Assembly (NCBI RefSeq): GCF_019091455.1
Contig: NZ_JAGXJN010000026.1
Location: 31,937 to 95,936, forward strand
DNA from: Chitinophaga sp. GbtcB8
GTDB lineage: Bacteria; Bacteroidota; Bacteroidia; Chitinophagales; Chitinophagaceae
Direction: 5' to 3'
DNA: 64,000 bases
Shown in pieces: positions 7,732 to 16,602 of the stretch; the first letter of the stretch is position 1; every line of letters begins with the position of its first letter. The notes under the pieces are model-generated. The model was not told the DNA's origin. It did not search any database and saw nothing but the letters and a program-made list of their open reading frames with translations. The translations under genes and the position numbers were made by a program.

Positions 7732-10095
7732 TCACCCCACTTCCACTCCCGCTGCTTTCAACGCCTGGTATACCTGCAGCAGCAGCTCACTTTTTACTTT
7801 ATGTTCATTGGCAATATTGCTGATCCAGCATAATACGCGCAGCCCGCATTCCTTATCATTTACGTGGGTGAACAGGATATCAACGGGCATTTTATGCATT
7901 ACCTGGGCATGTGCCTGGATGGTTTGCTGAATGGCTTCCTGCGCGGCAGGCAGCTTTTCCGTGGGGCTGATAGTAACCGGCAGCTCAATACGGATGTGAT
8001 CATTGGTAAGCGTCCAGTTAGTGAGCTGGCCGGACAGCAGCTGCCCGTTGGGTACCACCACTTCTGCCCCATCGGTGGTAAGCAGGCGGCTGGCACGGAT
8101 GCCAATATCTTTTACCCGTCCTTTTTTGTCGGATATTTCCACGTAATCACCCAGCTGCAGCGGCCGTTCAAAAATGAGAATGATACCGGAGATGAGGTTG
8201 TTCACAATGTCCTGCAAACCCAGGCCAATACCTACACCCAGGGCGCCCAGCACAATGGTGATCTTATCTATGGGCAGCCCGGTGGCGGCAATGGCCAGTA
8301 AAAAGCCACATACTATTACGCATAAACGGATCATTACCAGGCGGGGGCCTCTGCGGGTAATTTCCCCGCTGAAACCATCTTCCGTTTCCCCAAAGAAATA
8401 ACCAATGTATTTCTGCAATACGTTGGCTACGTACAGGATAAACACCAGCATAACCATACTTGCAAAGGTAAAACGGGTGCTGCCTATCCTATGCGGCTCA
8501 TTCAGCAGGTGCAAAATACCCTGCAGCAGAAAATCATATAAATTAAGATTGGTGGTAAAGATAATGAGCCAGCAAATAACCACCCCTATAGAAAGCAGCT
8601 TGCTAAGCTTACCCTGTATGCGCTCATAGTTCAGCAGGCTTTTGGTATCGGCTGTTACGCGGCTGCTCAGCATTTGCACATAAAACGCTTCGGTAATCAT
8701 TTGTATGAACACCGCAAGGCCAATGATCTGTATAAGGCTGTAGATGGAGGCGGTTCCAAACACTTTGGCCATGCTGATGCGGCCAAACAGGTTACAGAAA
8801 GCTGCCAGCAGGTTCAGTCCTATGTAAATGAAAGACACAATGCGGATGAACTTTTTCATAGGCAGCTCCTCCCGGATGCGGGGCAGGAACAGCCACCCGA
8901 ATAATACAGAGGTTATGTTCAGTACCAGCAAAGCAATACGGGTAGACAGCCTGGGCGTAATAATGGCATTGGTAAAGGAATACAGCAGGTAAAAGATCAC
9001 AATGGCCACCCAGCAATAGAACAGGCGTTTAGGCCAGCGGCGCAGGAAAAGGATGGTGAGCGTAAGCAGCAGGAAGAACTGCATCATTTCCACGTAGGCG
9101 GAAGGCGGCCGCAGATCAAAGAACGGCGCCATGCTTAGCGCTACTACCAGCGCGGCCAGCACAGGTATGGGCTTAATATATTTAAATGCCGCTTCTGTTA
9201 TTACCTGCTGCTGCCCGGCATGGCGTATTTTACGGAAGGCGTTAAACACCCAGCCGAAATACACCAGGGCTATCAATATTAACCAGAGCCAGTTATCCTT
9301 GTGCGCCCGGAAATAATACCCCAGCATTTTGCGCTGCCCGGCGTATGACTTACGCGCCAGGGCCATTACCTCCACACTGGTTTTGTTACTATCCGCTACC
9401 TCCCACAGGTAGTTATACTCCTTGCTGAATGACTGCATGCCGGACTGGCGGATACGGTCGCGCACATCATCCTGCAGCTCTATCAGCACAAAATAACTTT
9501 TGGATACATTGGCCTGCAGCTGCGCAATACGCGTTTGGTTGGCTTTGGCAGAGCGGCGCGCCAGCTTCCAGTTCTTTTTAATATCGGCCATTTCATCCAG
9601 GTAAAGCTTTTGCAGCAGGCTATCCTTACGTAGCTGCTGCATTACCTCATCTTTGGCAAAACCACGCATTTCCATTTGCATGGTCACTAACTGGCGGTTG
9701 TACTTAAACAGGGAAGTACGCCAGCCATCCAGGCGCTGCTGCATATCGCCCATAAGCACCTGGAAGGTGAGCAGGTTTTTGATATTGAGCACACTGCTGT
9801 ATACTGACAGGTTTTCCTTAATGATCTGGATGTTGGATTGAATGTCCGGCAGGTCCTGCTCAATTTCGGTGGTGTTAAAACCATCTTCCGTAACGTTGTT
9901 GATACGGGTGAGGGTTTGCTGTACCTTTTCTATTTTCTGGAGAATGCTGTCTGCAAAACCGGGGCGTTCCCTGTTCTGGTTACCGGCAGAATCCCTTGGC
10001 GGGCGTGCGGTTTGTGCCCACAGGGCCATGGGCAGTAAGCACACAAAGGCGAGTAACAGCCCTTTGCGGCGGTTCAATGAGGTATATGGTTGCAC
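7732..10095 (-). CDS. Large mechanosensitive ion channel (MscS family)
   Basis: A 787-residue inner-membrane protein. It has a signal-like N-terminus ending PMALWAQ, a periplasmic helical region of about 230 residues rich in coiled-coil patterns, a membrane region of about ten segments, and the MscS pore and beta domain: the pore helix ITIVLGALGVGIGLGLQD followed by ISGIILIFERPLQLGDYVEI. This resembles MscK/MscM-sized channels, which release solutes on hypo-osmotic shock. The stop lies next to a GAAAGCTGAAAGC repeat. It is transcribed alone. Confidence 0.93.
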   Translation of the reverse strand: MQPYTSLNRRKGLLLAFVCLLPMALWAQTARPPRDSAGNQNRERPGFADSILQKIEKVQQTLTRINNVTEDGFNTTEIEQDLPDIQSNIQIIKENLSVYSSVLNIKNLLTFQVLMGDMQQRLDGWRTSLFKYNRQLVTMQMEMRGFAKDEVMQQLRKDSLLQKLYLDEMADIKKNWKLARRSAKANQTRIAQLQANVSKSYFVLIELQDDVRDRIRQSGMQSFSKEYNYLWEVADSNKTSVEVMALARKSYAGQRKMLGYYFRAHKDNWLWLILIALVYFGWVFNAFRKIRHAGQQQVITEAAFKYIKPIPVLAALVVALSMAPFFDLRPPSAYVEMMQFFLLLTLTILFLRRWPKRLFYCWVAIVIFYLLYSFTNAIITPRLSTRIALLVLNITSVLFGWLFLPRIREELPMKKFIRIVSFIYIGLNLLAAFCNLFGRISMAKVFGTASIYSLIQIIGLAVFIQMITEAFYVQMLSSRVTADTKSLLNYERIQGKLSKLLSIGVVICWLIIFTTNLNLYDFLLQGILHLLNEPHRIGSTRFTFASMVMLVFILYVANVLQKYIGYFFGETEDGFSGEITRRGPRLVMIRLCVIVCGFLLAIAATGLPIDKITIVLGALGVGIGLGLQDIVNNLISGIILIFERPLQLGDYVEISDKKGRVKDIGIRASRLLTTDGAEVVVPNGQLLSGQLTNWTLTNDHIRIELPVTISPTEKLPAAQEAIQQTIQAHAQVMHKMPVDILFTHVNDKECGLRVLCWISNIANEHKVKSELLLQVYQALKAAGVEVG

Positions 10096-10178
10096 TGCTA
10101 GCGTATAATATCGGAAGGGAATAGCCCCTTCTGAGGGGCAAGAGTAGTGATTTTTTAGGAGAAATGTAAATTAAAAAT

Positions 10179-10241
10179 AAGCTGTTAGTGGTTAGTAGCT
10201 AGTTGTTAATAAGGAATAAGGCCGCTAACCACTAACAGCTT
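10179..10241 (-). terminator. 17-bp perfect inverted repeat directly after a stop codon
   Basis: The arms at 10179-10195 and 10225-10241 are exact reverse complements (core GCTGTTAGTGGTTAG), with a 29-nt loop. On the minus strand the hairpin begins right after the TAA of the next gene and runs into a T-rich tract. It resembles the other dispersed hairpin repeats in the window. Confidence 0.7.
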
Positions 10242-10787
10242 TTATTCGCCGCTACCCTTTTCGCCTGTAAACCAGTGTTCCTTATCCCGGAACAATACGT
10301 TAAAGGTGGTGAGGGAGCCGTAAATGCGGGTAATATACTGCTGCATGTTCACCTTATCGTCATCGCTGAGCAGCTTGTGGCTGTTGATCTGCTGTTCCAG
10401 CACCCGCAGGCGGTCGCGTACCATTACGATCTTGTGAAAGAACGCTTCCAGCGGTATTTCCTTGGGTTTTAAGGCAGCATCTGCAGGCTGCAGGATCAGG
10501 GTACCTTTAGACCAGCGGTCGCCAATGGGCACTATTTCAGAAAAGCCACCCCAGAGGCGCAGGATCTTTAACAGTGATTTTTCCACATCGGAGGTGGTTT
10601 CCAGCTCTGTGGTCTGGTTTTCGGCGTAGAGCACCTCAAACAGCGGATCGGTTTTGTCTATTTCTTCTATACCGCTGTTCATGAAGGTTACCACGTACTG
10701 GGCATACTTTACGCCGATAATTACCCCGGGGCCGTAACGGGCGTGTTGTACTCTGGAGCCCGGGCCTGCCGTTAATTCAACATCCAT
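10242..10787 (-). CDS. Conserved hypothetical protein with CarD/Tudor-like N-terminus
   Basis: A 181-residue protein. The first about 50 residues (GSRVQHARYGPGVIIGVKYAQYVVTF) have the small beta-barrel pattern seen in CarD-type RNA-polymerase-binding domains and the Tudor-like C-terminus of UvrD-type helicases. The rest is helical and highly patterned (FFHKIVMVRDRLRVLEQQIN, then QQYITRIYGSLTTFNVLF). No catalytic motif was recognised. Related proteins are, from memory, common in Bacteroidota as uncharacterised families. The stop codon adjoins a 17-bp hairpin. Function is unknown. Confidence 0.75.
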   Translation of the reverse strand: MDVELTAGPGSRVQHARYGPGVIIGVKYAQYVVTFMNSGIEEIDKTDPLFEVLYAENQTTELETTSDVEKSLLKILRLWGGFSEIVPIGDRWSKGTLILQPADAALKPKEIPLEAFFHKIVMVRDRLRVLEQQINSHKLLSDDDKVNMQQYITRIYGSLTTFNVLFRDKEHWFTGEKGSGE

Positions 10788-10800
10788 CAGGGATAAAATT

Positions 10801-10885
10801 TAGAAATGTAAAATGTAAAATTTCAAATCTTAAATGTAAAAGTATTAATGCATTACTAAGAAATGCAAAATTTTAAATTAGATTC
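10801..10885. repeat. AT-rich dispersed repeat of the AAATGTAAAATTT type
   Basis: Short direct and inverted copies of AAATGTAAAA and AAATTTTAAAT fill the gap between two minus-strand genes. The same vocabulary occurs near 47215-47306. No gene is seen. Confidence 0.5.
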
Positions 10886-10887
10886 CA

Positions 10888-11556
10888 TCATCCTTCATGA
10901 GGTTTTGCGCCGGGCAGGCGGCCGGCTATCCACTTAATTTGCCCGTTATGATTAGATTCATGCTCGCACACATGAAACCATTTACAATAGTTATTGGTGG
11001 GGCCCCAGGGCCAGTCTTTATCTACGGTCAGCAGCCATTTATCATCGCGTTTTTTAAATTCATCCAGGGTATGCTGCCGTACTTCTTTCAGGGTATCCAG
11101 GTAATAGTTCAGGTCATGGCCTTTAATGGCTTCCCGGGCAGGCTCGCCCAGCTCCGAGGCAATTGCCCAGCGTTTTTTATCGGCCTCGCTCCAATCGCCC
11201 CATTTTTTACCTTCAAAGGTATGGATCTGGTAAAAACGTTCGGTGGCGGCCAGGTGTAATAACATGGCGCCAATGGTATTGGCCTTTGCATCATGCAGAT
11301 AATCCAGGTCGGTGGTTTGCATTTTATTTACGGACATCAGTACTACAAAACGCATCCAGTCCATCATAGATACCAGGGTACCTACCTGGGGGGAATAACC
11401 GGCTTTGGGGCCAATAATGTTTATATCATTTTCCACATTGGATACGGGGATACCGGCAGCCCAGCCGCCCAGGGGCAGCATACTGAGGCCGGTGGCAATG
11501 GTGGCGGTGCTCCTGAGGAAATTCCTCCTGTTAAGGAGCTGCTTTTCTGTTCGCAT
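10888..11556 (-). CDS. DinB-family protein with Tat signal
   Basis: A 222-residue protein. The N-terminus LNRRNFLRSTATIATGLSML carries a twin-arginine export motif. The rest is a four-helix DinB-like fold with the metal-ligand pattern MLLHLAATERFYQ and HVCEHESNHNGQIKWI. DinB-superfamily proteins are often metal-dependent thiol transferases or hydrolases; the exported members in Bacteroidota are uncharacterised. The Tat motif implies folding with a cofactor before export. It stands alone between AT-rich repeats. Confidence 0.85.
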   Translation of the reverse strand: MRTEKQLLNRRNFLRSTATIATGLSMLPLGGWAAGIPVSNVENDINIIGPKAGYSPQVGTLVSMMDWMRFVVLMSVNKMQTTDLDYLHDAKANTIGAMLLHLAATERFYQIHTFEGKKWGDWSEADKKRWAIASELGEPAREAIKGHDLNYYLDTLKEVRQHTLDEFKKRDDKWLLTVDKDWPWGPTNNYCKWFHVCEHESNHNGQIKWIAGRLPGAKPHEG

Positions 11557-11583
11557 GGTGGGGAGATTTGGTTGAACAGGGAA

Positions 11584-11613
11584 ATTAATAATTAATGATT
11601 AATAATTAATGAT
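11584..11613. repeat. ATTAATAATTAATGAT direct repeat
   Basis: Two tandem copies of ATTAATAATTAATGAT just upstream of the DinB gene. They belong to the same AT-rich family as 11739-11769 and 13177-13302. Confidence 0.5.
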
Positions 11614-11738
11614 GGTGGAGGAGGATGAAGAGAGGTATTTCTGTTCTGCTTTTCATGTGCTATATGATTACAAATGAATATTCTGAATGATCATGAAGTT
11701 TTCGGTATAACCGGTATTTGAAGTATTGGTGCTCATGA

Positions 11739-11769
11739 TTATTAATTGTTCATTCTTAATTATTAATTA
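11739..11769. repeat. Inverted copy of the AATTAAGAATGAAC/A repeat
   Basis: TTCATTCTTAATTATTAATT lies 11 bp before the SMUG2 start codon. It is the reverse complement of the AATTAAGAATGAA core found at 13183 and 13226. Confidence 0.5.
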
Positions 11770-11779
11770 GTTTTATAGG

Positions 11780-12475
11780 ATGCAAACTTTTGCGGATCAT
11801 GTGATCAAGTTTAACCGCTCACTGGAATTTAAAGGGGCCTTACCGCCCGGCATACAGATCATGAATCCCTTCCGGGAGGCTGCTATTGCGGATGTAATGC
11901 AGCAGTTCTATAAAAAGTTCTACGATGATACGCACACGCGCCGCCTGATCCTGGGCATTAACCCGGGCAGGCTGGGCTCCGGCGCTACCGGCGTGCCTTT
12001 CAGCGATACTAAACGTTTGGCGGAGGAATGTGGTATCCCGGTTAAAGGGTTTAAAACGCATGAGCCATCCTCTGTTTTTGTGTATGATATGATACATGCC
12101 TATGGTGGTGTGCAGGCGTTTTACCAGGACTTTTACATCAGCTCCGTATGTCCGTTGGGGTTTACTGCCGGCAATGGGAAGGATAAGGTGGTAAACTATA
12201 ACTATTACGACAGCAAAGCATTAACCAATGCGGTGCATGATCTTATTGTGAGCAGCCTGCGCAAGCAGCTTGGTTTCGGTATCAGCACCAAAGTGTGTTA
12301 TTGTATGGGCACGGGAAAAAATGCCGCATTCCTGCAGGCGCTGAATGAAAAGGAGCAATTTTTTGAGAAAATAGTTCCCCTGGAACATCCGCGGTTTGTG
12401 ATGCAGTACAAAGTTAAAACCAAACAAGCCTATATTGATAAATACCTGGAGGCTTTTGAAGCCTATTCACAATAA
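11780..12475 (+). CDS. SMUG2-type uracil-DNA glycosylase family protein
   Basis: A 231-residue protein with the uracil-DNA glycosylase fold. Motif I is LILGINPGRLGSGATGVPFS (about residues 56-75). The later strand motif is ending PLEHPRFVMQY, where the His and Pro match the second active-site motif. The segment between fits the SMUG2 (formerly DUF4918) group, described as a widespread bacterial relative of SMUG1. It would excise deaminated or oxidised bases to start base-excision repair. No repair partner is adjacent. Catalytic activity is inferred from the family. Confidence 0.85.
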   Translation: MQTFADHVIKFNRSLEFKGALPPGIQIMNPFREAAIADVMQQFYKKFYDDTHTRRLILGINPGRLGSGATGVPFSDTKRLAEECGIPVKGFKTHEPSSVFVYDMIHAYGGVQAFYQDFYISSVCPLGFTAGNGKDKVVNYNYYDSKALTNAVHDLIVSSLRKQLGFGISTKVCYCMGTGKNAAFLQALNEKEQFFEKIVPLEHPRFVMQYKVKTKQAYIDKYLEAFEAYSQ

Positions 12476-12495
12476 CAGAACAGCCAGGGAGGCTG

Positions 12496-12750
12496 TTAAT
12501 CTTCCGCTTCATGCGGAACAGCTTCGGGCTTTTTGCCCAGCATACGCCTTATTTCATTGGCTTTTTCGTAGATGCTCACTGATTCTTCCAGCTCAATAGC
12601 ACCGGTATTGGCAAGAAAATCCTGCATTTTCCTTCTGCCATTCACACATACCACCGTAATGGTGCCATCATCAAGAGCGTAAATAAACCGGCATTTCCGG
12701 ATGCCATGCACCAGCGGGGATATCTGGTAATGGGTGATCATAAATTCCAT
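12496..12750 (-). CDS. Small conserved hypothetical protein
   Basis: An 84-residue protein with a beta-rich N-terminal half (CRFIYALDDGTITVVCVNGRR) and a charged helical C-terminus (YEKANEIRRMLGKKPEAVPH). No family was recognised and no signal peptide is seen. It converges with the SMUG2 gene, with 20 bp between the stops. The start could also be the Met at codon 4. Regular strand pattern and codon use suggest a real gene. Confidence 0.6.
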   Translation of the reverse strand: MEFMITHYQISPLVHGIRKCRFIYALDDGTITVVCVNGRRKMQDFLANTGAIELEESVSIYEKANEIRRMLGKKPEAVPHEAED

Positions 12751-12840
12751 AGTATATGGCTTTACTTGCAGGAAGTTAACAGTAATAAATTAAATAAAAA
12801 GTTAACTCGTTGTAAACGCCCAAAATTCCTGCCCCTCCTG

Positions 12841-13167
12841 CTATATTTTAATAATGCTGAAAACCGTATCAATAATGAGGTTGAGCATACTCATGCGGAA
12901 TGCATCTATACGGGCCAGGGCCAGGCCACTTTGTTTAAGCGCCTCCATCCGGGCCAGGTCTTTCTGGCTCATTACCAGCCATTCAAAATCTTCGGTGGTC
13001 AGCTGCTTGCTGGCCAGCAGCAGGGTCCAGCGTTTAAGCTTTTCTTCAGATTCCTGCATGAACTGCTTCCCATCCTTAACCGCCGCTTCAGAATAGTTCT
13101 TAACAGTAGATTTAGCCAGTGTAGTAATGTCTTTTATAAGTTTATCGAATATTTCGTCAAAGTTCAT
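12841..13167 (-). CDS. Small helical hypothetical protein
   Basis: A 108-residue almost entirely helical protein with heptad-like spacing (FDKLIKDITTLAKSTVKNYS and ALKQSGLALARIDAFRMSML). The C-terminus is hydrophobic (LNLIIDTVFSIIKI) and could be a weak membrane anchor or amphipathic helix. No family recognised. It is followed upstream by copies of the AATTAAGAATGAATA repeat. Function unknown. Confidence 0.65.
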   Translation of the reverse strand: MNFDEIFDKLIKDITTLAKSTVKNYSEAAVKDGKQFMQESEEKLKRWTLLLASKQLTTEDFEWLVMSQKDLARMEALKQSGLALARIDAFRMSMLNLIIDTVFSIIKI

Positions 13168-13176
13168 CTCTGTGTA

Positions 13177-13302
13177 ATTAACAATTAAGAATGAATATTA
13201 ATAGGTTGTGCGTGGAGGCAGTTTTAATTAAGAATGAATAAGACTGCGTGAAGGAAGTTCTGTTATTCAAGGACAGATGGCCTTGATTATTCATTCTTAA
13301 TT
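13177..13302. repeat. Three copies of the AATTAAGAATGAATA repeat
   Basis: Identical 15-mers at 13183-13197 and 13226-13240, and an inverted copy at 13288-13302. The inverted copy runs into the 3' end of the next minus-strand gene and encodes its last residues (IKNE) and its stop codon. Confidence 0.75.
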
Positions 13303-13715
13303 TTTCCGCTCTCCAGCTCTGCGATCTTGTCAAAGGCTGCGCCTACCTGTATCTTGGCTTCTTCAATAAAGGGTTTACTGAGCACAGCATGATCCTGCCA
13401 GTATTTGAAATAACCGCCCAACAGGTGTTTGCCGGGGTCTTTCATGGCATTCCACATTTCCAGGGTGATCTTATTATTGGGCCGGTGCACCTCGTATTCA
13501 TAGACCTTGTCAATTTTGGTCTGCAGTTCGGAAAGTGTTTCCTTATGCAGGGAAAAGCTGTCTGTTCCCAGGTCCATGGCCTTCAGCACATCTACTTTCA
13601 GCGCGGTGGTTTGCTGGTAGGCATATTCATTGTAACGGGAAATAAGCGGTGAGCAGAAGGAAAAACAACTCAGCAAAACAAGCAATACAACATAGGATGG
13701 TTTAACGGCTTTCAT
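13287..13715 (-). CDS. Exported hypothetical protein, possible lipoprotein
   Basis: A 142-residue protein with an N-terminal signal (VVLLVLLSCFSFCSP), in which Cys at about 17 or 21 could be a lipobox. The mature part is helical, with segments LSELQTKIDKVYEYEVHRPN and HLLGGYFKYWQDHAVLSKPF. No family recognised. The last four residues and stop are supplied by a dispersed repeat, so the original C-terminus may have differed. It diverges from the fucosidase gene across 74 bp that holds a good promoter for the latter. Confidence 0.65.
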   Translation of the reverse strand: MKAVKPSYVVLLVLLSCFSFCSPLISRYNEYAYQQTTALKVDVLKAMDLGTDSFSLHKETLSELQTKIDKVYEYEVHRPNNKITLEMWNAMKDPGKHLLGGYFKYWQDHAVLSKPFIEEAKIQVGAAFDKIAELESGKIKNE

Positions 13716-13733
13716 ATATAAGCGGACGTTTTA

Positions 13734-13764
13734 TTTGCAAATTGTTGGCAAATATATAATTTTA
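13734..13764 (+). promoter_or_regulatory. Bacteroidota-type promoter for the fucosidase gene
   Basis: TTTG at 13734-13737, a 19-bp spacer, and TAATTTTA at 13757-13764, which matches TAnnTTTG except for the last base. The implied leader before ATG 13790 is about 20 nt. Confidence 0.55.
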
Positions 13765-13789
13765 GCCCCATCACTTCAAACCGCTATCA

Positions 13790-15184
13790 ATGAACAGGCT
13801 TTTCGGGATTTTTGTTTGCTGTTGTATATCTCTACTGGCAAGGGCACAGTCAACCACACCCTCACGGGCACCCTTACACGATTTACAGCAACAATTTGTG
13901 GACCTGCGCTTTGGCATGTTCATTCACTTTAACATTCCTACGTTCATGGACCAGGACTGGGCCGACCCGGAGGCCTCCCCTGCCCTGTTTGATCCTAAAA
14001 AGCTGGATTGCAACCAGTGGGCCGCCGCCGCAAAATCGGCCAATATGAGCTATGGCTGCTTAACCACCAAGCATCATAGCGGCTTTTGCATCTGGGATAC
14101 CAAAACCACCGATTATAATGTAATGCACAGCCCTTTGAAAAAGGATGTGGTACGGGAATATGTGAATGCTTTCCGTGCAAAGGGGTTAAAAACATTCCTG
14201 TATTATTCCATCCTTGATACACATCATAAGATACGCCCGGGTTTTATTACCCGCCAGCAGGTTGAGATGATCAAGGCGCAGCTTACAGAGCTGCTTAGCA
14301 ACTACGGGGAAATTACGGCTTTGATCATAGACGGCTGGGATGCGCCCTGGTCAAGGATCTCGTATGATGCAGTACCGTTTGAAGAGATCTATACCCTTAT
14401 TAAAACCCTGCAGCCCAATTGCCTGGTGATGGACCTGAACTCAGCCAAATACCCGGCAGAAGCGCTGATGTATACCGACATTAAATCTTATGAGCAGGGC
14501 GCAGGCCAGCATATATCCAAGGAAAACAACCGCCTGCCGGCCCTTTCCTGCCTGCCTATTAATAAAGCATGGTTCTGGAAAACCACTTTCCCGAAAGACC
14601 CGGTAAAAGATCCGAAGATGCTGGTGAATGACGACATTGTGCCTTTTAACAATGCCTGGTGCAACTTTATTTTAAACGTAGCGCCTAACCGGGATGGGCT
14701 GATAGATGATAACGCTTTACAGGCCTTGCAGGCCATTGGCAAACAATGGAAAAATGAAGGCCCGGTGGCTAAGCTGCCGGAAGGCGAAGCGCCTGTTATA
14801 TCCTCTAATATAGCCAAACACCAACCTGCCAATTCCAGCTGGAGCGATGATATGAACATTATGGACTTTGCCAATGACGATGATTTCACCACATCCTGGA
14901 CCTCCAATACCACGGTAAAACAGCCCTGGTGGGAAGTGGTGCTGGACCGCGATAAGCCCTTTAATGCCATTACCATTACGGAAGCCGGGCCCTCCATTAC
15001 TAAATACCATGCAGAATATTTCCAGAATGGTGTCTGGAAACCGCTGTTCACCGGCGACAACAAAAGCCGGGTGAAGATCCACCGTTTTGACCGCGTATGG
15101 GGCGGAAAGGTGCGCATTACAATAGACCAGTTTAACAAAGCTCCCCGTATTGCGGAAGTGGGCGTGTATGATGAAAGAAGGTAA
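13790..15184 (+). CDS. Alpha-L-fucosidase, GH29
   Basis: A 464-residue exported enzyme with a signal peptide of about 19 residues. The GH29 barrel starts LRFGMFIHFNIPTF (about 39-52) and includes LTTKHHSGFCIWDT, which holds the family His pair. The probable nucleophile is Asp181 in ALIIDGWDAPW, and NFILNVAPNRDGLID is the family end-of-barrel motif. The C-terminal about 115 residues form a discoidin-like sugar-binding module (FTTSWTSNTTVKQPWWEVVL). It would release terminal L-fucose in the periplasm or outside the cell. An ABC ATPase follows after only 2 bp. Confidence 0.92.
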   Translation: MNRLFGIFVCCCISLLARAQSTTPSRAPLHDLQQQFVDLRFGMFIHFNIPTFMDQDWADPEASPALFDPKKLDCNQWAAAAKSANMSYGCLTTKHHSGFCIWDTKTTDYNVMHSPLKKDVVREYVNAFRAKGLKTFLYYSILDTHHKIRPGFITRQQVEMIKAQLTELLSNYGEITALIIDGWDAPWSRISYDAVPFEEIYTLIKTLQPNCLVMDLNSAKYPAEALMYTDIKSYEQGAGQHISKENNRLPALSCLPINKAWFWKTTFPKDPVKDPKMLVNDDIVPFNNAWCNFILNVAPNRDGLIDDNALQALQAIGKQWKNEGPVAKLPEGEAPVISSNIAKHQPANSSWSDDMNIMDFANDDDFTTSWTSNTTVKQPWWEVVLDRDKPFNAITITEAGPSITKYHAEYFQNGVWKPLFTGDNKSRVKIHRFDRVWGGKVRITIDQFNKAPRIAEVGVYDERR

Positions 15185-15186
15185 TT

Positions 15187-16167
15187 ATGAGCTTTTTAAC
15201 GGTATCAAATCTCCGTAAACAACAACAGGGTGCGCTGGTAGTAAACGATGTCAGCTTTACATTACAACCTTTTCATAAAATAGCTATTGCCGGGGAAACC
15301 GGCTCCGGTAAAAGCACCCTGCTGAAAATGATAGCAGGCCTGGTGCCGGTAGATGAAGGCCTGGTGCTGTTTGAGGATCAGCGGGTAAAGGGGCCGCATG
15401 AGGTATTGCTGCCCGGGCACCCGCATATTGCCTACCTTTCCCAGCATTTTGAGCTGCGGAATAACTACAGCGTGGCAGAAGTGCTGGAACGGGTGAACCT
15501 GCTGGAGCCCGAAGCAGCCAAAGAGATCTACGATATTTGCCGTATTACGCATTTGCTGCAGCGCCGTACAGACCAGCTCTCCGGCGGGGAAAAGCAGCGT
15601 ATTGCCCTGGCGCGCTTACTGGGCACGGCCCCGCCGCTGCTGCTGCTGTATGAGCCCTACTCCAACCTGGACATGATCCATAAGAACCTGCTGAAAACCG
15701 TGATCCGGGATATTGGGGAGCAGATGAACATTACCTGCATGCTCATTTCCCATGATCCGCAGGATATACTTTCCTGGGCAGATGAGGTGATGCTCATGAA
15801 AGATGGGGTAATAATACAGCGGGGCGCCCCGCAACAGGTATATTACCAGCCGCTGAATACCTATGCGGCGGGTTTGCTGGGTAAGTATAACCTGCTGGAA
15901 AGCGCCACCGCCAAGGCTTGGCTGGCCGGCCCGCCGCCCAAAGGAAAACTGCTTTTTGTACGCCCGGAGGACCTTGTGCTCAATACCCGGAATGATGATA
16001 AAACCATTAAAGGGAAAGTAGATACCGTTACCTTTTACGGCGGTTATTATGAGCTGGAAGTGGCTTTACCTAAAGATAACATTACCCTTAAAACCATGCA
16101 TTCCACCGCTAAATCCGGCGATACAGTGTATATATCCCTGAAAAATGCAGATATATGGTATATTTAA
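15187..16167 (+). CDS. ABC transporter ATP-binding protein with altered Walker B
   Basis: A 326-residue ATPase. Walker A is GETGSGKST (residues 36-44), the signature is LSGGEKQR (131-138), the D-loop is SNLD and the switch is LISHD. The Walker B Asp that binds Mg is replaced by Tyr155 (LLLLYEPYSNLD where LLLLDEP is usual); the catalytic Glu156 remains. GAT to TAT is a single-base change. The C-terminal third (about 235-326) looks like a TOBE domain, as in importer ATPases such as those for sulfate, molybdate or spermidine. No permease or binding protein is adjacent. It follows the fucosidase by 2 bp, so it is probably cotranscribed. Confidence 0.9.
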   Translation: MSFLTVSNLRKQQQGALVVNDVSFTLQPFHKIAIAGETGSGKSTLLKMIAGLVPVDEGLVLFEDQRVKGPHEVLLPGHPHIAYLSQHFELRNNYSVAEVLERVNLLEPEAAKEIYDICRITHLLQRRTDQLSGGEKQRIALARLLGTAPPLLLLYEPYSNLDMIHKNLLKTVIRDIGEQMNITCMLISHDPQDILSWADEVMLMKDGVIIQRGAPQQVYYQPLNTYAAGLLGKYNLLESATAKAWLAGPPPKGKLLFVRPEDLVLNTRNDDKTIKGKVDTVTFYGGYYELEVALPKDNITLKTMHSTAKSGDTVYISLKNADIWYI

Positions 16168-16300
16168 TCTGTATTATGAGGTAATTAGCATAATTTTCAG
16201 TATCTTCATCGCCTATTTATAAAACTCTTCATTTGTATCGGATCTTTAGCTGTTCAAAACACCCCATAGTAATTCAAATCATTTATAAACTTCCACTTTT

Positions 16301-16537
16301 ATGAATCTGCGTGTTTCCAATTTAATGTCACATACCACTGCTGCTGTGCTGCAAAAGATCTTCTCCACTTATGGCAGGGTTATTTCCTGTAAGGTGATCT
16401 TTAACAATGTTACCGGCCATTCCTGCGGATACGGGTTTGTAGAAATGTTGCAGGAAGCGGAAGCCAGCAGGGCTATGCAGGAGCTGGAAGGCATGAACAT
16501 TAACGGCCGTTATATTGCGGTTTCTGTAGCAAGGTAA
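16301..16537 (+). CDS. RNA-recognition-motif (RRM) protein
   Basis: A 78-residue single RRM. RNP2 is LRVSNLM at the start and RNP1 is CGYGFVEM, with the final strand GRYIAVSVAR. Small RRM proteins in Bacteroidota bind RNA and have been linked to post-transcriptional control. It stands alone with a 130-bp upstream gap. Confidence 0.92.
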   Translation: MNLRVSNLMSHTTAAVLQKIFSTYGRVISCKVIFNNVTGHSCGYGFVEMLQEAEASRAMQELEGMNINGRYIAVSVAR

Positions 16538-16602
16538 TAACCGCAAGATCCGGGTTTTCATAGATAACAGGCAGGGGTACTTTTACAGGAAAGTACTACC
16601 AT

